Assembly: GCF_024741815.1 (NCBI RefSeq)
Contig: NZ_CP102951.1
Location: 3,486,001-3,550,000 of the forward strand
DNA: 64,000 nucleotides
DNA from: Pseudomonas sp. LS1212
GTDB taxonomy: Bacteria; Pseudomonadota; Gammaproteobacteria; Pseudomonadales; Pseudomonadaceae
Direction: 5' to 3'
Shown: in pieces, positions 51,457 to 61,388 of the stretch
How positions within the stretch are numbered: the first letter of the stretch is position 1
Layout of the letters: every line of letters starts with the position of its first letter
The notes under the pieces: model-generated
Told to the model about the DNA's origin: nothing
Seen by the model: only the letters and a program-made list of their open reading frames with translations
The model's database searches: none
Position numbers and translations under genes: made by a program

Positions 51457-53184
51457 TCAATGGCCCAGCGCAAGCCCCGTGTTGCGCCGCGGATCGTTCG
51501 CGCCATAGAAGCGGTTGTTGCCAACCGGTTTGCCGCCGAGCGAAGGCGCACCGACCAGGATCGCCGCAATATGGTTGGGGTCCTGCGGGCCGGCGAACTT
51601 ATGCCCCCAGCCTTCAAGGATTTTCCGGGTGTCGGGGCTGACGGCGAACGTCTCGAGGTTGGTCTCTTCAGGCAACCACTGTTGATGGAATCGTGGCGCA
51701 TCGACCGCCTCCTGGATGTTCATGCCGTAGTCGATCACATTGAGCATGGTCAGAAGCGTCGCTGTGATAATACGACTGCCGCCTGGCGTGCCGACAACCA
51801 TCACGGTTTTGCCGTCCTTGGTGACGATGGTCGGGCTCATCGAGGACAGTGGTGCCTTGCCCGGAGCGATCGCGTTGGCTTCCCCTTGCACGAGGCCGTA
51901 CATGTTGGGCACGCCCACCTTGGCGGTGAAGTCGTCCATCTCGTCGTTGAGGATGACCCCGGTCTTGCTGGCCATGACCCCGGCGCCAAACCAATCGTTG
52001 AGTGTGTAGGTCACCGAGACCGCATTGCCCGATTTGTCCACGATCGAGTAGTGCGTGGTGTTGCTGCCCTCGTGCGGCGCCACCCCGGGCTTGATTTCGC
52101 TGGAGATGCCGGCTTTTTGCGGCTCGATGGCGGTGCGCAGTTTCGTGGCATAGCCTTTGTCCAGCAGGTGCTCCAGCGGGTTTTTGACGAAGTCGGGGTC
52201 ACCCAGGTAGCTGTTGCGGTCGACATAGGCGTGACGCATGGCCTCGATCTGGTAATGCAGGCCCTGGGCCGAGTGATAGCCCAGGTCGGGCATCGGGTAG
52301 CCCTCGAGGATGTTCAATATCTCGCAAATGATGACCCCACCCGAGCTCGGCGGCGGTGCCGAGACCACGTGGTAGCCGCGGTAGTCACATTCGATCGGCG
52401 CGAGTTCGCGGGTCTTGTACTTATCGAGGTCGGCCTGGGTGATCAGACCCTTGCCGGCCTGGCTCGAATTGACAATCGCCTGGGCCACCCAGCCCTTGTA
52501 GAAGCCGTCGGTACCCTTGGCGGCAATTTCCCGCAGTGTCTTGCCCAGGTCCTTTTGCACCAGCTTCTGGCCGGGCTTCATCGGCTCGCCGTTGCTCAGG
52601 AAGATCGAGCCGGAGTCCTTCAAGTCCTTCCTGAAGACTTCCGTCGCGGTTTCGAGCAGGTCGACATCGCCCTGCTGCAGTACGAAGCCGTCTTCGGCAT
52701 ATTTGATCGCCGGCGCGATGACATGGGCACGCTTCATCGTGCCGTACTTCTCCAGCGCCAACTCCATGCCTGACACGGTCCCCGGCACGCCGACGGCCAG
52801 GTGGCCCTTGGTGCTCAGCTCCGGGATGACATTGCCGTCCTTGTCGAGGTACATGTTGGGGGTGGCCGCCAGGGGCGCCTTCTCGCGGAAGTCCAGGAAG
52901 GTCTTGCGGCCATCGGCCAGCTGGATCGTCATGAAACCGCCGCCGCCCAGGTTGCCCGCTGCGGGGTAGACCACTGCCAGGGCATAGCCGACCGCTACTG
53001 CAGCGTCGACTGCATTGCCTCCGTCCTTGAGGACATCGACGCCGATGCGGGTGGCCAGATGCTGGGCCGTCACCACCATGCCGTTCTCGGCGGCGACCGG
53101 GGCTTGGGAAGCTGCGAGTGCGCAGGTGCAACCAATAGCGAGTGCCGTTGCAATAAGCGATTTGGCCAAGGGTTCGAATGTCAT
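51457..53184 (-). CDS. ggt: gamma-glutamyltransferase
   Basis: 575 residues with signal peptide (SLIATALAIGCTCALA). A periplasmic Ntn-hydrolase made as a proenzyme that cleaves itself before the Thr of GSNTTHYSIVDKSGNAVSVT. Also visible are GGNAVDAAVAVGYALAVVYP, APPPSSGGVIICEILN and the C-terminal MVVGTPGGSRIITA. It transfers or hydrolyses gamma-glutamyl groups of glutathione. Complete length; monocistronic, convergent with nothing obvious. Confidence 0.96.
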   Translation of the reverse strand: MTFEPLAKSLIATALAIGCTCALAASQAPVAAENGMVVTAQHLATRIGVDVLKDGGNAVDAAVAVGYALAVVYPAAGNLGGGGFMTIQLADGRKTFLDFREKAPLAATPNMYLDKDGNVIPELSTKGHLAVGVPGTVSGMELALEKYGTMKRAHVIAPAIKYAEDGFVLQQGDVDLLETATEVFRKDLKDSGSIFLSNGEPMKPGQKLVQKDLGKTLREIAAKGTDGFYKGWVAQAIVNSSQAGKGLITQADLDKYKTRELAPIECDYRGYHVVSAPPPSSGGVIICEILNILEGYPMPDLGYHSAQGLHYQIEAMRHAYVDRNSYLGDPDFVKNPLEHLLDKGYATKLRTAIEPQKAGISSEIKPGVAPHEGSNTTHYSIVDKSGNAVSVTYTLNDWFGAGVMASKTGVILNDEMDDFTAKVGVPNMYGLVQGEANAIAPGKAPLSSMSPTIVTKDGKTVMVVGTPGGSRIITATLLTMLNVIDYGMNIQEAVDAPRFHQQWLPEETNLETFAVSPDTRKILEGWGHKFAGPQDPNHIAAILVGAPSLGGKPVGNNRFYGANDPRRNTGLALGH

Positions 53185-53469
53185 GAGTCGAGTCTCTTGT
53201 TTTTTAGATAAGGGCGCGTCACTTCAGATAGTCGACAGCCAATAGACTGTAGGACAGATTCGGCTCGCCGGAGCCGCGAAACCTCAGCCCCAGCCTCATT
53301 CGATTCCGCTATGTGGCAAATCATCGACCGGGCGAGCGGCGTGGATTGTTGAAAAATCGCAGCGGTCTGACACCGTTCATCGTTTTTACTCGATCCTGCG
53401 CTGAAAACTGTCGAATCACGGCAGCGCCAATCGATCAAAGATGAGTGTGACAATCCAGGAGAACGCACC

Positions 53470-54204
53470 ATGAGCACCGTAAAACCCGATGTGGTATCCC
53501 GAGAGCAATGGTTGCTGGCCCGCAAGCAGTTGCTGCTCAACGAGAAGGCCTTCACTCACCAGCGCGATGAGCTGAGCGCCGCCAGACGCGCCCTACCCTG
53601 GGTCAGGATCGACAAGCACTATGTGTTCGAAGGGCCCGCCGGGCAACTGACGCTGGCCGACCTGTTCGGCGGGCGCAGTCAGTTGGCGATCTACCATTTC
53701 ATGTTTGCCAAGGGCTGGACCGAGGGTTGCCCGGGCTGTTCGTTCCTGGCCGACCATTTCGACGGTGCCAACCTGCACCTTGCCAATCACGACGTCGCGC
53801 TGGTGGCGGTTTCCCATGCGCCCTTCGCGGAGTTTCAGGCGTTCAAGCGACGCATGGGCTGGCAGTTCGACTGGGTGTCATCCCATGGCAGCAGTTTCAA
53901 CGAGGACTTCCAGGTGTCGGCCAGCGCCGAGAATGTCGCTGCTGGCGAGTTCATCTACAACTACGAGCCCAATACCGGTGAAGAGCCAGAACTACCGGGG
54001 CTGAGCGTGTTTTATCGCAATGAATCGGGTGAGATTTTCCACACCTATTCGACCTATGCGCGCGGCTTGGATATTTTGGTGGGGGCTTATAATTTTCTCG
54101 ATTTGATGCCCTTGGGCCGCAATGAGGGTGGGACGATGGATTGGGTGCGGCATCATGATAAATACGAAGGGGTGAAGGCTGGGGGGCAGAGTTGCTGTCA
54201 TTGA
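53470..54204 (+). CDS. DUF899 thioredoxin-like protein
   Basis: 244 residues from ATG 53470 (CCAGGAGAACG upstream). DUF899 hallmarks are VSREQWLLARKQLLLNEKAF, LFGGRSQLAIYHFMFAKGW, EGCPGCSFLADHFDGA (CxxC-like) and a C-terminal LDILVGAYNFLDLMPLGRNE. The family has a thioredoxin fold; its redox partner is unknown. Confidence 0.88.
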   Translation: MSTVKPDVVSREQWLLARKQLLLNEKAFTHQRDELSAARRALPWVRIDKHYVFEGPAGQLTLADLFGGRSQLAIYHFMFAKGWTEGCPGCSFLADHFDGANLHLANHDVALVAVSHAPFAEFQAFKRRMGWQFDWVSSHGSSFNEDFQVSASAENVAAGEFIYNYEPNTGEEPELPGLSVFYRNESGEIFHTYSTYARGLDILVGAYNFLDLMPLGRNEGGTMDWVRHHDKYEGVKAGGQSCCH

Positions 54205-54223
54205 TGTGCTGTACGGCCGCTTC

Positions 54224-54310
54224 GCGCCCGAGCGCAGCCTGCGGCAGCGGCTACACCGACCGTGGCGTGCCGGACCTCTGTAGCCGCTGCCGCAGGCTGC
54301 GCTCGGGCGC
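54224..54310. repeat. intergenic palindromic repeat, family A copy 5, perfect 32-bp arms
   Basis: The arms 54224-54255 and 54279-54310 are perfect inverted copies of each other (left arm begins gcgcccgagcgcagcctg) around a 23-base centre. The outer cggccgc/gcggccg bases extend the symmetry. Confidence 0.9.
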
Positions 54311-54503
54311 AACGCGGCCGCAAGGATCTCACTGCCCGGCAAAGGCCCGCTGCAACTGGGCAATCTCCAGCTTCTTCATCTGCAACATCGCTTTCGGCCC
54401 ACCATTGACTCTTCTTGTCGTTTTAATCGGCGATGAATCGACAAGCCCCTGCAGGCGCTGTAGCTTTTTGTTTCGACTGCATTGACCCCACAGGGAGTTC
54501 CAC

Positions 54504-54986
54504 TTGAATCTGACCATTCGCCCGGCAACGCCTGCCGACGCCCCGCAAATCCTGGCGTTCATCACTGAACTGGCCATCTACGAAAAAGCCGAGCGCGAGG
54601 TCGTCGCCACGGTTGCCGACATCGAAAAGAGCCTGTTCAGCGCAGATGCCACCGCCAAGGCCTTGATCTGCTGCCTGGATGACCTGCCGATCGCCTTTGC
54701 CGTGTATTTCTTCAACTATTCCACCTGGCAGGGTCGCAACGGCCTGTACCTGGAAGACCTGTATGTTTCCAGCGAGCACCGTGGTTGTGGTGCGGGCAAG
54801 CTGTTGCTGCGCCATCTGGCTCGCGTCGCCTGTGACAGCGGTTGCGGCCGGTTCGAGTGGAGCGTGCTGGACTGGAACCAGCCGGCCATCGACTTTTACC
54901 TGTCGATTGGTGCACAACCTCAGTCGGAGTGGGTGCGTTACCGCATGGATGGCGAGGCACTGAAAAACTTCGCCTATTCAGACTAA
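54504..54986 (+). CDS. GNAT-family N-acetyltransferase
   Basis: 160 residues. Starts at TTG 54504 with AGGGAG six bases upstream; the protein then begins NLTIRPATPADAPQILAFI, correct for the family. Acetyl-CoA loop LYVSSEHRGCGAGKLLLRHL and WNQPAIDFYLSIGAQPQSEW. This group (diamine/spermidine acetyltransferase-like) often acetylates small amines; substrate not assigned. Its end overlaps the convergent GFA gene by four bases. Confidence 0.9.
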   Translation: MNLTIRPATPADAPQILAFITELAIYEKAEREVVATVADIEKSLFSADATAKALICCLDDLPIAFAVYFFNYSTWQGRNGLYLEDLYVSSEHRGCGAGKLLLRHLARVACDSGCGRFEWSVLDWNQPAIDFYLSIGAQPQSEWVRYRMDGEALKNFAYSD

Positions 54987-55474
54987 GGGCGACTGAGCCC
55001 CAGTCGCTCATGCCACTGGGCGATGGACTCTTCGGGGAATTCGCCGAACTGTTTATCGCCCTTGTGCGCGTCCACTTCCACCCACTCGGGCTTGTAGTCG
55101 AGCATCAGGTGCGTGTGCTCCGGCGGCACCGGCAGCGGCGTGTCGATGACCGAGGCAAAGGGATGGATCAACTCCGGCCACTCGGGGCTGAACAGCCACA
55201 GGGCACTGCCGCATTCCTTGCAGAAATGCCGTTCGGCGCTGCTGGTGTGGGCGCGCCGCTGCCCTTCGCCTTTGATTTTCGCGTGGTAGATGGCGATGTG
55301 TTTGCTACCACGTACCTTGAGGCTGTCGGCGTCACCGGCAAGGTTGATGGCATAGCCACCGCCGCCCTGGGTCTTGCGGCAGATCGAGCAGTAACAGCGT
55401 TGGTAGGGATAAGGGTGGGCGCTCGTCAGGCTGAAGCTGACCGCCCCGCAATGGCAGGAACCTTCGAGATGCAT
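54983..55474 (-). CDS. GFA (glutathione-dependent formaldehyde-activating-like) family protein
   Basis: 163 residues from ATG 55474 (GAGGAGG upstream). Zinc-binding cysteines sit in GSCHCGAVSF, CYCSICRKTQGG and HFCKECGSALWLF, the Mss4-like fold of the GFA/CENP-V family. Activity on glutathione adducts is known for only a few members, so the precise role is open. Confidence 0.9.
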   Translation of the reverse strand: MHLEGSCHCGAVSFSLTSAHPYPYQRCYCSICRKTQGGGGYAINLAGDADSLKVRGSKHIAIYHAKIKGEGQRRAHTSSAERHFCKECGSALWLFSPEWPELIHPFASVIDTPLPVPPEHTHLMLDYKPEWVEVDAHKGDKQFGEFPEESIAQWHERLGLSRP

Positions 55475-55816
55475 GGCCAAACCTCCTCGTTATCGGTACA
55501 CCTGGCATGAGCAAGAGTAATGAACGCATGATTGCACCAGGAAACGAAAGCAGCGTCATGCAAAGTGCATGAATGCGGTCAATCTCGACGGGGTTTATGC
55601 ATTGCCGCAAAGAACGGCTCGAATGTCCCATTGCGCGAAGGCCCTCTCGCCGCGGCGGCAATGCCTTGAAGCAATCGAATCGCACTTTTCAGCCAATTTT
55701 TGCACTTACCATGTCGGAAAATTCCTATTTCACTACGTATTTTTTCATCACCTGTAGTGGTCTAATGAAACCGGACACCCATTTAGGCGAGAATGCTCGC
55801 CAGATCGAGGTGTCAA

Positions 55817-56125
55817 ATGACCAAACAACGCCGTTCCTTTTCCGCTGAATTCAAACGCGAGGCTGCCGACCTCGTGCTCAAGCAAAACTACAGCTACATC
55901 GAAGCCAGTCGTTCACTCGGCGTCGGCGAGTCGGCACTACGCCGCTGGGTTGAGCAGGTTCAGAAGGAGCGCCAAGGTGTCACCCCGCTAAGCAAAGCGC
56001 TGACCCCGGAGCAGCAGAAAATCCAGGAACTGGAAGTCCGGATCGCCCGCCTTGAACGGGAAAAATCGATACTAAAAAAGGCTACCGCGCTCTTGATGTC
56101 GGAAGATCACGAGCGTACGCGCTGA
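55817..56125 (+). CDS. IS3-family transposase OrfA
   Basis: 102 residues: helix-turn-helix RRSFSAEFKREAADLVLKQN with GVGESALRRWVEQVQ, then a leucine-zipper-like ELEVRIARLEREKSILKKAT. ATG 55817 behind GAGGTGTCAA. Ribosomes slip back at aaaaaag near its end to make the OrfAB transposase. Confidence 0.92.
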   Translation: MTKQRRSFSAEFKREAADLVLKQNYSYIEASRSLGVGESALRRWVEQVQKERQGVTPLSKALTPEQQKIQELEVRIARLEREKSILKKATALLMSEDHERTR

Positions 56126-56169
56126 TCAATCAGCTTAGCGTCCACGAGCCGATTGATTGGCTGTGCAAA

Positions 56170-56979
56170 GTGTTTGAAGTCACCCGCTCGTGTTACTACG
56201 CCCAGCGTCTCAGGCGCCGGACTCCTGATATTGAGCGGCTTCGGCTGCGCAGTCGGGTCAATGAACTGTTCACAGAAAGTCGTAGTGCTGCGGGCAGCCG
56301 CAGCATCTTGTCGATCATGCGTGAAGACGGCGAGCAACTGGGGCGATTTAAGGTACGCAGCTTGATGCGTGAGCTTGACCTCGTGAGCAAACAGCCAGGT
56401 TCTCATGCCTATAAACGAGCGACGGTCGAACGGTTGGATATCCCGAACATCTTGAATCGGGAGTTCGATGTCTCGGCCCCCAACCAAGTGTGGTGCGGCG
56501 ACATCACCTACATTTGGGCCCAAGGGAAATGGCATTATCTGGCTGTTGTGCTAGATCTTTGCGCGCGCCGGATAGTGGGTTGGGCATTGTCGGAAAAGCC
56601 GGACGCCGAGCTGGTTATCAAGGCACTGGATATGGCCTATGAGCAACGAGGAAGACCTCAGGGCCTGCTGTTTCACTCGGATCAAGGGTCGCAGTATGGG
56701 AGTCGTTTATTTCGCCAGCGGCTGTGGCGTTATCGCATGCGCCAGAGCATGAGCCGCCGGGGTAATTGCTGGGACAATGCGCCGATGGAGCGTGTGTTTC
56801 GCAGCGTGAAAACTGAATGGATACCGACCATGGGCTACCGAACTGCTCAAGAAGCCCAGCGCGATATCAGCCATTTCTTGATGCATCGGTACAACTGGAT
56901 TCGCCCCCATCAATTCAACGGTGGGCTGGCGCCAGCTCAGGCCGAAGAAAAACTTAACGTCGTGTCCGGGATTAGTTGA
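56170..56979 (+). CDS. IS3-family transposase OrfB (DDE integrase)
   Basis: 269 residues from ATG 56170; in the fused product the frame is entered at about 56080. The DDE residues are in VWCGDITYIWAQGKW, FHSDQGSQYGS and CWDNAPMERVFRSVKTE. Intact, so the element is probably still mobile. Confidence 0.93.
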   Translation: MFEVTRSCYYAQRLRRRTPDIERLRLRSRVNELFTESRSAAGSRSILSIMREDGEQLGRFKVRSLMRELDLVSKQPGSHAYKRATVERLDIPNILNREFDVSAPNQVWCGDITYIWAQGKWHYLAVVLDLCARRIVGWALSEKPDAELVIKALDMAYEQRGRPQGLLFHSDQGSQYGSRLFRQRLWRYRMRQSMSRRGNCWDNAPMERVFRSVKTEWIPTMGYRTAQEAQRDISHFLMHRYNWIRPHQFNGGLAPAQAEEKLNVVSGIS

Positions 56980-57103
56980 CCACTACAACCCCTATACTTC
57001 GGATACTCATTTCAGCGGATTCGACTTATCGTTGGAAACCTCCACAGGCGAACGGAGGTACTTCTCCACGGGACATACCACAGTAAGGCCAAGGAACTCT
57101 GCA

Positions 57104-57730
57104 ATGCACAAGGCGCTGATCGTCGACGACCATCCGGTGATCCGGCTCGCGGTCAGAATGTTGCTCGAACGGGAAAACCTCGAGGTGGTCGGTGAAGCCG
57201 ACAATGGTGTCGATGCGGTCCAGATGGTTCGCGAACTGACACCCGACGTGGTCATCCTGGATATCGGCATCCCCCGGCTCAGCGGCCTGGAGGTCATCGC
57301 CCGGCTCAAGCACCTGACGGTGAGCCCACGCATTCTGGTATTGACCGCGCAGTCGGCCAACCTGTACAGCAAACGCTGCCTGCAGGCGGGTGCCTCGGGG
57401 TTCATCACCAAAGGCGACGATCTGGGCGATCTGGTCAGCGCGCTGCACGCGGTGAGAAAGGGTTATGCCTATTTCCCTGACCTGAGTTACTCCAATTCAC
57501 GCAACGACACTATGCTGTTCAGCGAAGAACAGCTGTTCGCGCGCCTGTCGGACCGGGAAGTGCAAGTGCTCAAGATGCTGGCCGACGGCTGCAAGAACAA
57601 GCAGATCGGTGAAGAAATACATTTGAGCCCCAAGACCGTCAGCACCTACAAGACCCGGATCATGACCAAGCTCAATGTGAACTCGCTGGTGGAAATGATC
57701 GACCTGGCCAAACGCCTGATGGCCATGTGA
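57104..57730 (+). CDS. LuxR/NarL-type response regulator (BvgA-like)
   Basis: 208 residues from ATG 57104 (AAGGAA upstream). Receiver domain with the phosphate-accepting Asp53 in VVILDIGIPRLSG and the conserved Thr/Lys switch residues, and a C-terminal LuxR helix-turn-helix LSDREVQVLKMLADGCKNKQ-IGEEIHLSPKTVSTYK. Seven bases separate it from the sensor gene. It resembles BvgA of Bordetella in size and gene order. The IS3 element ends 116 bases upstream, so its native promoter may be displaced. Confidence 0.93.
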   Translation: MHKALIVDDHPVIRLAVRMLLERENLEVVGEADNGVDAVQMVRELTPDVVILDIGIPRLSGLEVIARLKHLTVSPRILVLTAQSANLYSKRCLQAGASGFITKGDDLGDLVSALHAVRKGYAYFPDLSYSNSRNDTMLFSEEQLFARLSDREVQVLKMLADGCKNKQIGEEIHLSPKTVSTYKTRIMTKLNVNSLVEMIDLAKRLMAM

Positions 57731-57737
57731 GTCCCCC

Positions 57738-60700
57738 ATGCGCACCTACCTGTTCGTTGCGCTGATCGTGTTCGCGATTCAGGGCGTTGCCCCTTGCGCC
57801 ATGGCCGATAGCCCGCAACCCCGGCAACTGCTTGCCCGCTCGATGACCGAGGAGCGACCGGCCCTGAGCAACACCGACCGGCAATGGCTCAACCACAGGC
57901 AGGTACTGCGCCTGGGCACCTCGGCGCCCGATTATCCGCCGCTGGATATCAATATCAGCGAGTCCGACTACGAAGGTCTGACCGCCGACTATGCCGGGTT
58001 GCTCGGCGACATGCTCGGCGTGCGCATCGAGGTGTTGCGTTATGCCAGCCGGGCAGAGGCGATCGACGCCTTGCATGCCGGCCGGATCGACTTGCTGGGC
58101 AGCTCCAACACCTTCGAAATCGCCGATGCGGGCCTGGTCCTGAGCCAGCCCTATGCTGACGATCAGTCGGTCATCGTCACCCCGGTGGGCAAGACCCGCG
58201 ATGCCACCGATCCGCTCGATGGCCTGGACCTGGCCATGGTCGATCACTACTTGCCGCGTGCCGACGTCCAGGCACTTTACCCCAAGGCCCGCTTGCGCCT
58301 GTACCCCTCGATCCAGGACGCCATTGCCGCCGTCGCGTTCGGCAGGGCCGATGCCTATCTGGGCGACGCCATCAGCTCCGATTACCTGATCAGCAAGAAC
58401 TTTCAGGGCAGTGTCCAGCTTTCGCATTTCATCAAACAGGAGCACAAGGCCTATTCCTTTGCCCTCAAGCGCGACAACCCGACCTTGCAGCGGGTCATCG
58501 ACAGCGCCTTGCAAGGCATCGGCGACGGCGATCGCCTGAGCATTCTGCGCCGCTGGAGTGGCGGCAGCACCAGCATGTTGCTGAGCCGCACGGCCCTGAA
58601 ATTCAGCGCCAATGAGCAACGCTGGATGAGCAGCCATCCGGTGGTGCGCGTGGTGATCAACGACAGCTATGCACCGCTGACCTTCTACGACGATGATCAT
58701 CGTTTTCGCGGGATTACCGCCGACGTGCTGGAGCAGATCAGCCTGCGCACGGGCCTCAAGTTCGAGGTGAGCGTCGCCGGGTCCGTACAGGAAATGATCG
58801 AGCAGGTCCTCCAGGGCAAGGCCGACATGATCGGCGCCTTGAGTCGCAGCAATGCCCGCCAGCACGATCTGGGCTTCACCCGCCCTTACCTGGCCAACTC
58901 TTATGTGCTGGTCGGCAGTACCCGCAGCGACAGCCCGGACAGCATCGAGCAGTTGCAGGGCAAGCGCCTGGCCGTGATACGCGGCACGCCCCTGGTGCAC
59001 GACCTGGCGCAACATCATCCACAGGTGCAGCAGATCGAGGCAGAGGATGCTCTCGATGCCATGGAAATGGTGGTGCGCAATCGCGCCGATGCGGCGCTCA
59101 ACACACAGATCAGCGCCAACTACTTCGTCAGCCGCCTGTTCAAGGATCGCCTGCGGATCGTCTCGACCCTGGGCAATACGCCAGCAACCTCGGCGTTCGC
59201 CGCCGCGGCGAATTCGACGCAGCTGCTCTCGATCCTCGACAAGACCCTGCTGAGCATCCCTCCCGATGAAATGACCCAGCTGGCCAACCGCTGGCGAACC
59301 AATGCAGTGATCAGCGACAGCCTCTGGCGCAACTACCGCACCTTGATCTTGCAGATCGTGATTGGCGCCGGGTTGCTGGTCCTGGCCTTTGTGATCTGGA
59401 ACGGCTACCTGCGCAAACTGATCAAGGAACGCGCCCAGGCCGAACAAGCCCTGGAAAACCAGCTCGAATTCATGCGCGTGCTGATCGACGGCACCCCTCA
59501 CCCGCTCTATGTGCGTGACCGTCAGGGGCTGCTGCTGATCTGCAACAACAGCTACCTTGAAGCCTTCGGTGTCAGCCGTGAATCGGTCCTGGGCAAAGAG
59601 GTCACCGCCCAGGTGCTGAGCGATCCGCAGGAAGCGGCGGCCTACCGCGCCGATTACTTGCGGGTAATGGAGCAAGGCACCCCACTGCTGCGCGACTCGG
59701 AGTTCCACATCGGCGCCCAGGGTCAGGCGCACACCCTCTATCATTGGCTGCTGCCCTACCGCGATACCCAGGGCACGGTGCAAGGCGTCATCGGCGGCTG
59801 GATCGACATCAGCGAGCGCAAGCGACTGCTCGAAGAACTGCACGTGGCCAAGGACCGGGCCGACGACGCCAGCCGGGCCAAGACCACCTTCCTGGCAACC
59901 ATGAGCCACGAGATCCGCACGCCGATGAATGCAGTGATCGGCATGCTGGAAATCGCCTTGAAAAAGGCCGACCAGGGACAACTCGACCGCTTCGCCCTGC
60001 AGGTCGCGTTCGACTCCGCCAAGGGCTTGCTCGAATTGATCGGCGACATTCTCGACATTGTCCGCATCGAGTCCGGGCATATGAGCCTCAACCCCGTGCC
60101 GGCCGACCTGCCCCGCCTGATCGAAACCACGGCGCGGGTCTTCGACGGCAATGCCCGACACAAGGGCCTGCGGCTGGCGCTCGACATTCAGCCTGATCTG
60201 CCTGGTTGGGTGCTGATCGATCCGCTGCGTTTCAAGCAGGTCCTGTCGAACCTGTTGAGCAACGCCATCAAGTTTACCGACCAGGGCAGCATCCATATCG
60301 TCCTGAAGGGCGAAACCACTCCCGATGGGCAACAGCTGGATATTCGCCTGAAGGTCGAGGACACCGGCATCGGCATCAGCACTTCGGATCAGGCGCGCCT
60401 GTTCAGCCCGTTCGCCCAGGCCGCCGGGCAACCTCCACGTCAAGGGACCGGGCTGGGGCTGGTGATCAGCCGAACCCTCTGCGAAATGATGGGTGGGCAG
60501 CTGACCCTGGCCAGCGCCCCGGGCGAAGGTACCTGCATCGAAATCGCACTGAGGCTTGCCCTGGCCTCCCGGTCGGAGGTGGCTGCACCCGCCAGGGACG
60601 CGCCCGCCATCATGCCGGCAACGGCGTTGAATATCCTGGTGGTAGACGACTACCCGGCCAACCTGATGCTGCTCGAAAAACAATTGAGCTTTCTCGGCCA

Positions 60701-61373
60701 CAGCGTCAGCCAGGCCGAGAATGGCGCGGCCGGTTTGCAGGCATGGCTCGAGCACGCCTTCGACGTGGTCATCACCGACTGCAACATGCCGGTCATGGAC
60801 GGCCATGAGTTGGCTCGGGCAATCCGCGACCATGAACAGAAACGCGGCCTCAAACCCTGCCGGGTCCTGGGGTTTACCGCCAACGCCCAGGCCCGGGAGC
60901 GCGAGCGCTGCCTCGCCTCTGGCATGGATGACTGCCTGTTCAAGCCGATCGGGCTGGCCGAACTCAGCCGCCGCCTGTCCCCCTGCACGCCGCTGGCCCC
61001 CGCACCGGCAACCGTCGCGACGTCTGAAAGCGATTTCAGTTTCGACAACCTCAAGCAATTGACCCTGGGGGATCCGGCCCTGATCGAGCGGTTGTTGCAG
61101 GAACTGGCCCGCAGCAACCAGCAGGAACTGCAGGCGCTGCGCCACTTGAGCAGCCGCGATGACCTGGCCGGCCTCGCCGACCTCGTGCACAAGATCAAGG
61201 GGGGCGCGCGCATGATCAAGGCCAGGACGGTGGTCGGGCATTGCGAGCAGATCGAACAGGGCGTCAGCGCAGGCCTCGCTGCAAAGGAAATCCGCTCACT
61301 GATCGCCCGCCTGGAAGGCAGCCTGCAAGCCCTTGGCAACCAGTTGCTGAACCACCAGCGGGGTCAGCTGTAG
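57738..61373 (+). CDS. BvgS-like unorthodox hybrid sensor kinase
   Basis: 1211 residues. Signal peptide; two periplasmic Venus-flytrap (SBP_bac_3) domains at about 45-270 and 295-520; a membrane segment (LILQIVIGAGLLVLAFVIW); a PAS domain at about 575-690 (FMRVLIDGTPHPLYVRDRQG); HisKA with His724 in FLATMSHEIRTPMNAVIG; HATPase with NLLSNAIKFT, VEDTGIGIS and GTGLGLVISR; a receiver with Asp1014 in VVITDCNMPVMDGHE; and an Hpt domain with His1151 in LVHKIKGGARM. The phosphorelay His-Asp-His-Asp would end at the response regulator upstream. Signal unknown. Confidence 0.94.
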   Translation: MRTYLFVALIVFAIQGVAPCAMADSPQPRQLLARSMTEERPALSNTDRQWLNHRQVLRLGTSAPDYPPLDINISESDYEGLTADYAGLLGDMLGVRIEVLRYASRAEAIDALHAGRIDLLGSSNTFEIADAGLVLSQPYADDQSVIVTPVGKTRDATDPLDGLDLAMVDHYLPRADVQALYPKARLRLYPSIQDAIAAVAFGRADAYLGDAISSDYLISKNFQGSVQLSHFIKQEHKAYSFALKRDNPTLQRVIDSALQGIGDGDRLSILRRWSGGSTSMLLSRTALKFSANEQRWMSSHPVVRVVINDSYAPLTFYDDDHRFRGITADVLEQISLRTGLKFEVSVAGSVQEMIEQVLQGKADMIGALSRSNARQHDLGFTRPYLANSYVLVGSTRSDSPDSIEQLQGKRLAVIRGTPLVHDLAQHHPQVQQIEAEDALDAMEMVVRNRADAALNTQISANYFVSRLFKDRLRIVSTLGNTPATSAFAAAANSTQLLSILDKTLLSIPPDEMTQLANRWRTNAVISDSLWRNYRTLILQIVIGAGLLVLAFVIWNGYLRKLIKERAQAEQALENQLEFMRVLIDGTPHPLYVRDRQGLLLICNNSYLEAFGVSRESVLGKEVTAQVLSDPQEAAAYRADYLRVMEQGTPLLRDSEFHIGAQGQAHTLYHWLLPYRDTQGTVQGVIGGWIDISERKRLLEELHVAKDRADDASRAKTTFLATMSHEIRTPMNAVIGMLEIALKKADQGQLDRFALQVAFDSAKGLLELIGDILDIVRIESGHMSLNPVPADLPRLIETTARVFDGNARHKGLRLALDIQPDLPGWVLIDPLRFKQVLSNLLSNAIKFTDQGSIHIVLKGETTPDGQQLDIRLKVEDTGIGISTSDQARLFSPFAQAAGQPPRQGTGLGLVISRTLCEMMGGQLTLASAPGEGTCIEIALRLALASRSEVAAPARDAPAIMPATALNILVVDDYPANLMLLEKQLSFLGHSVSQAENGAAGLQAWLEHAFDVVITDCNMPVMDGHELARAIRDHEQKRGLKPCRVLGFTANAQARERERCLASGMDDCLFKPIGLAELSRRLSPCTPLAPAPATVATSESDFSFDNLKQLTLGDPALIERLLQELARSNQQELQALRHLSSRDDLAGLADLVHKIKGGARMIKARTVVGHCEQIEQGVSAGLAAKEIRSLIARLEGSLQALGNQLLNHQRGQL

Positions 61374-61388
61374 CGTTTGCGGCATTAT

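Larger units (their letters stand above)
55753..56987 (+). mobile_element. IS3-family insertion sequence, complete
   Basis: 1235 bp with imperfect inverted ends starting TGTAGTGGTC on both sides, and a 3-bp target duplication ACC (55750-55752 and 56988-56990). It holds orfA and orfB in the usual -1 relation with an A6G slip site at 56074-56080. Confidence 0.92.

Noticed and set aside
57672..61241. 1189-codon open frame on the minus strand
   Set aside because: It is the antisense shadow of the hybrid sensor kinase; GC-rich codon use keeps this frame open, and its sequence is low-complexity without any domain.
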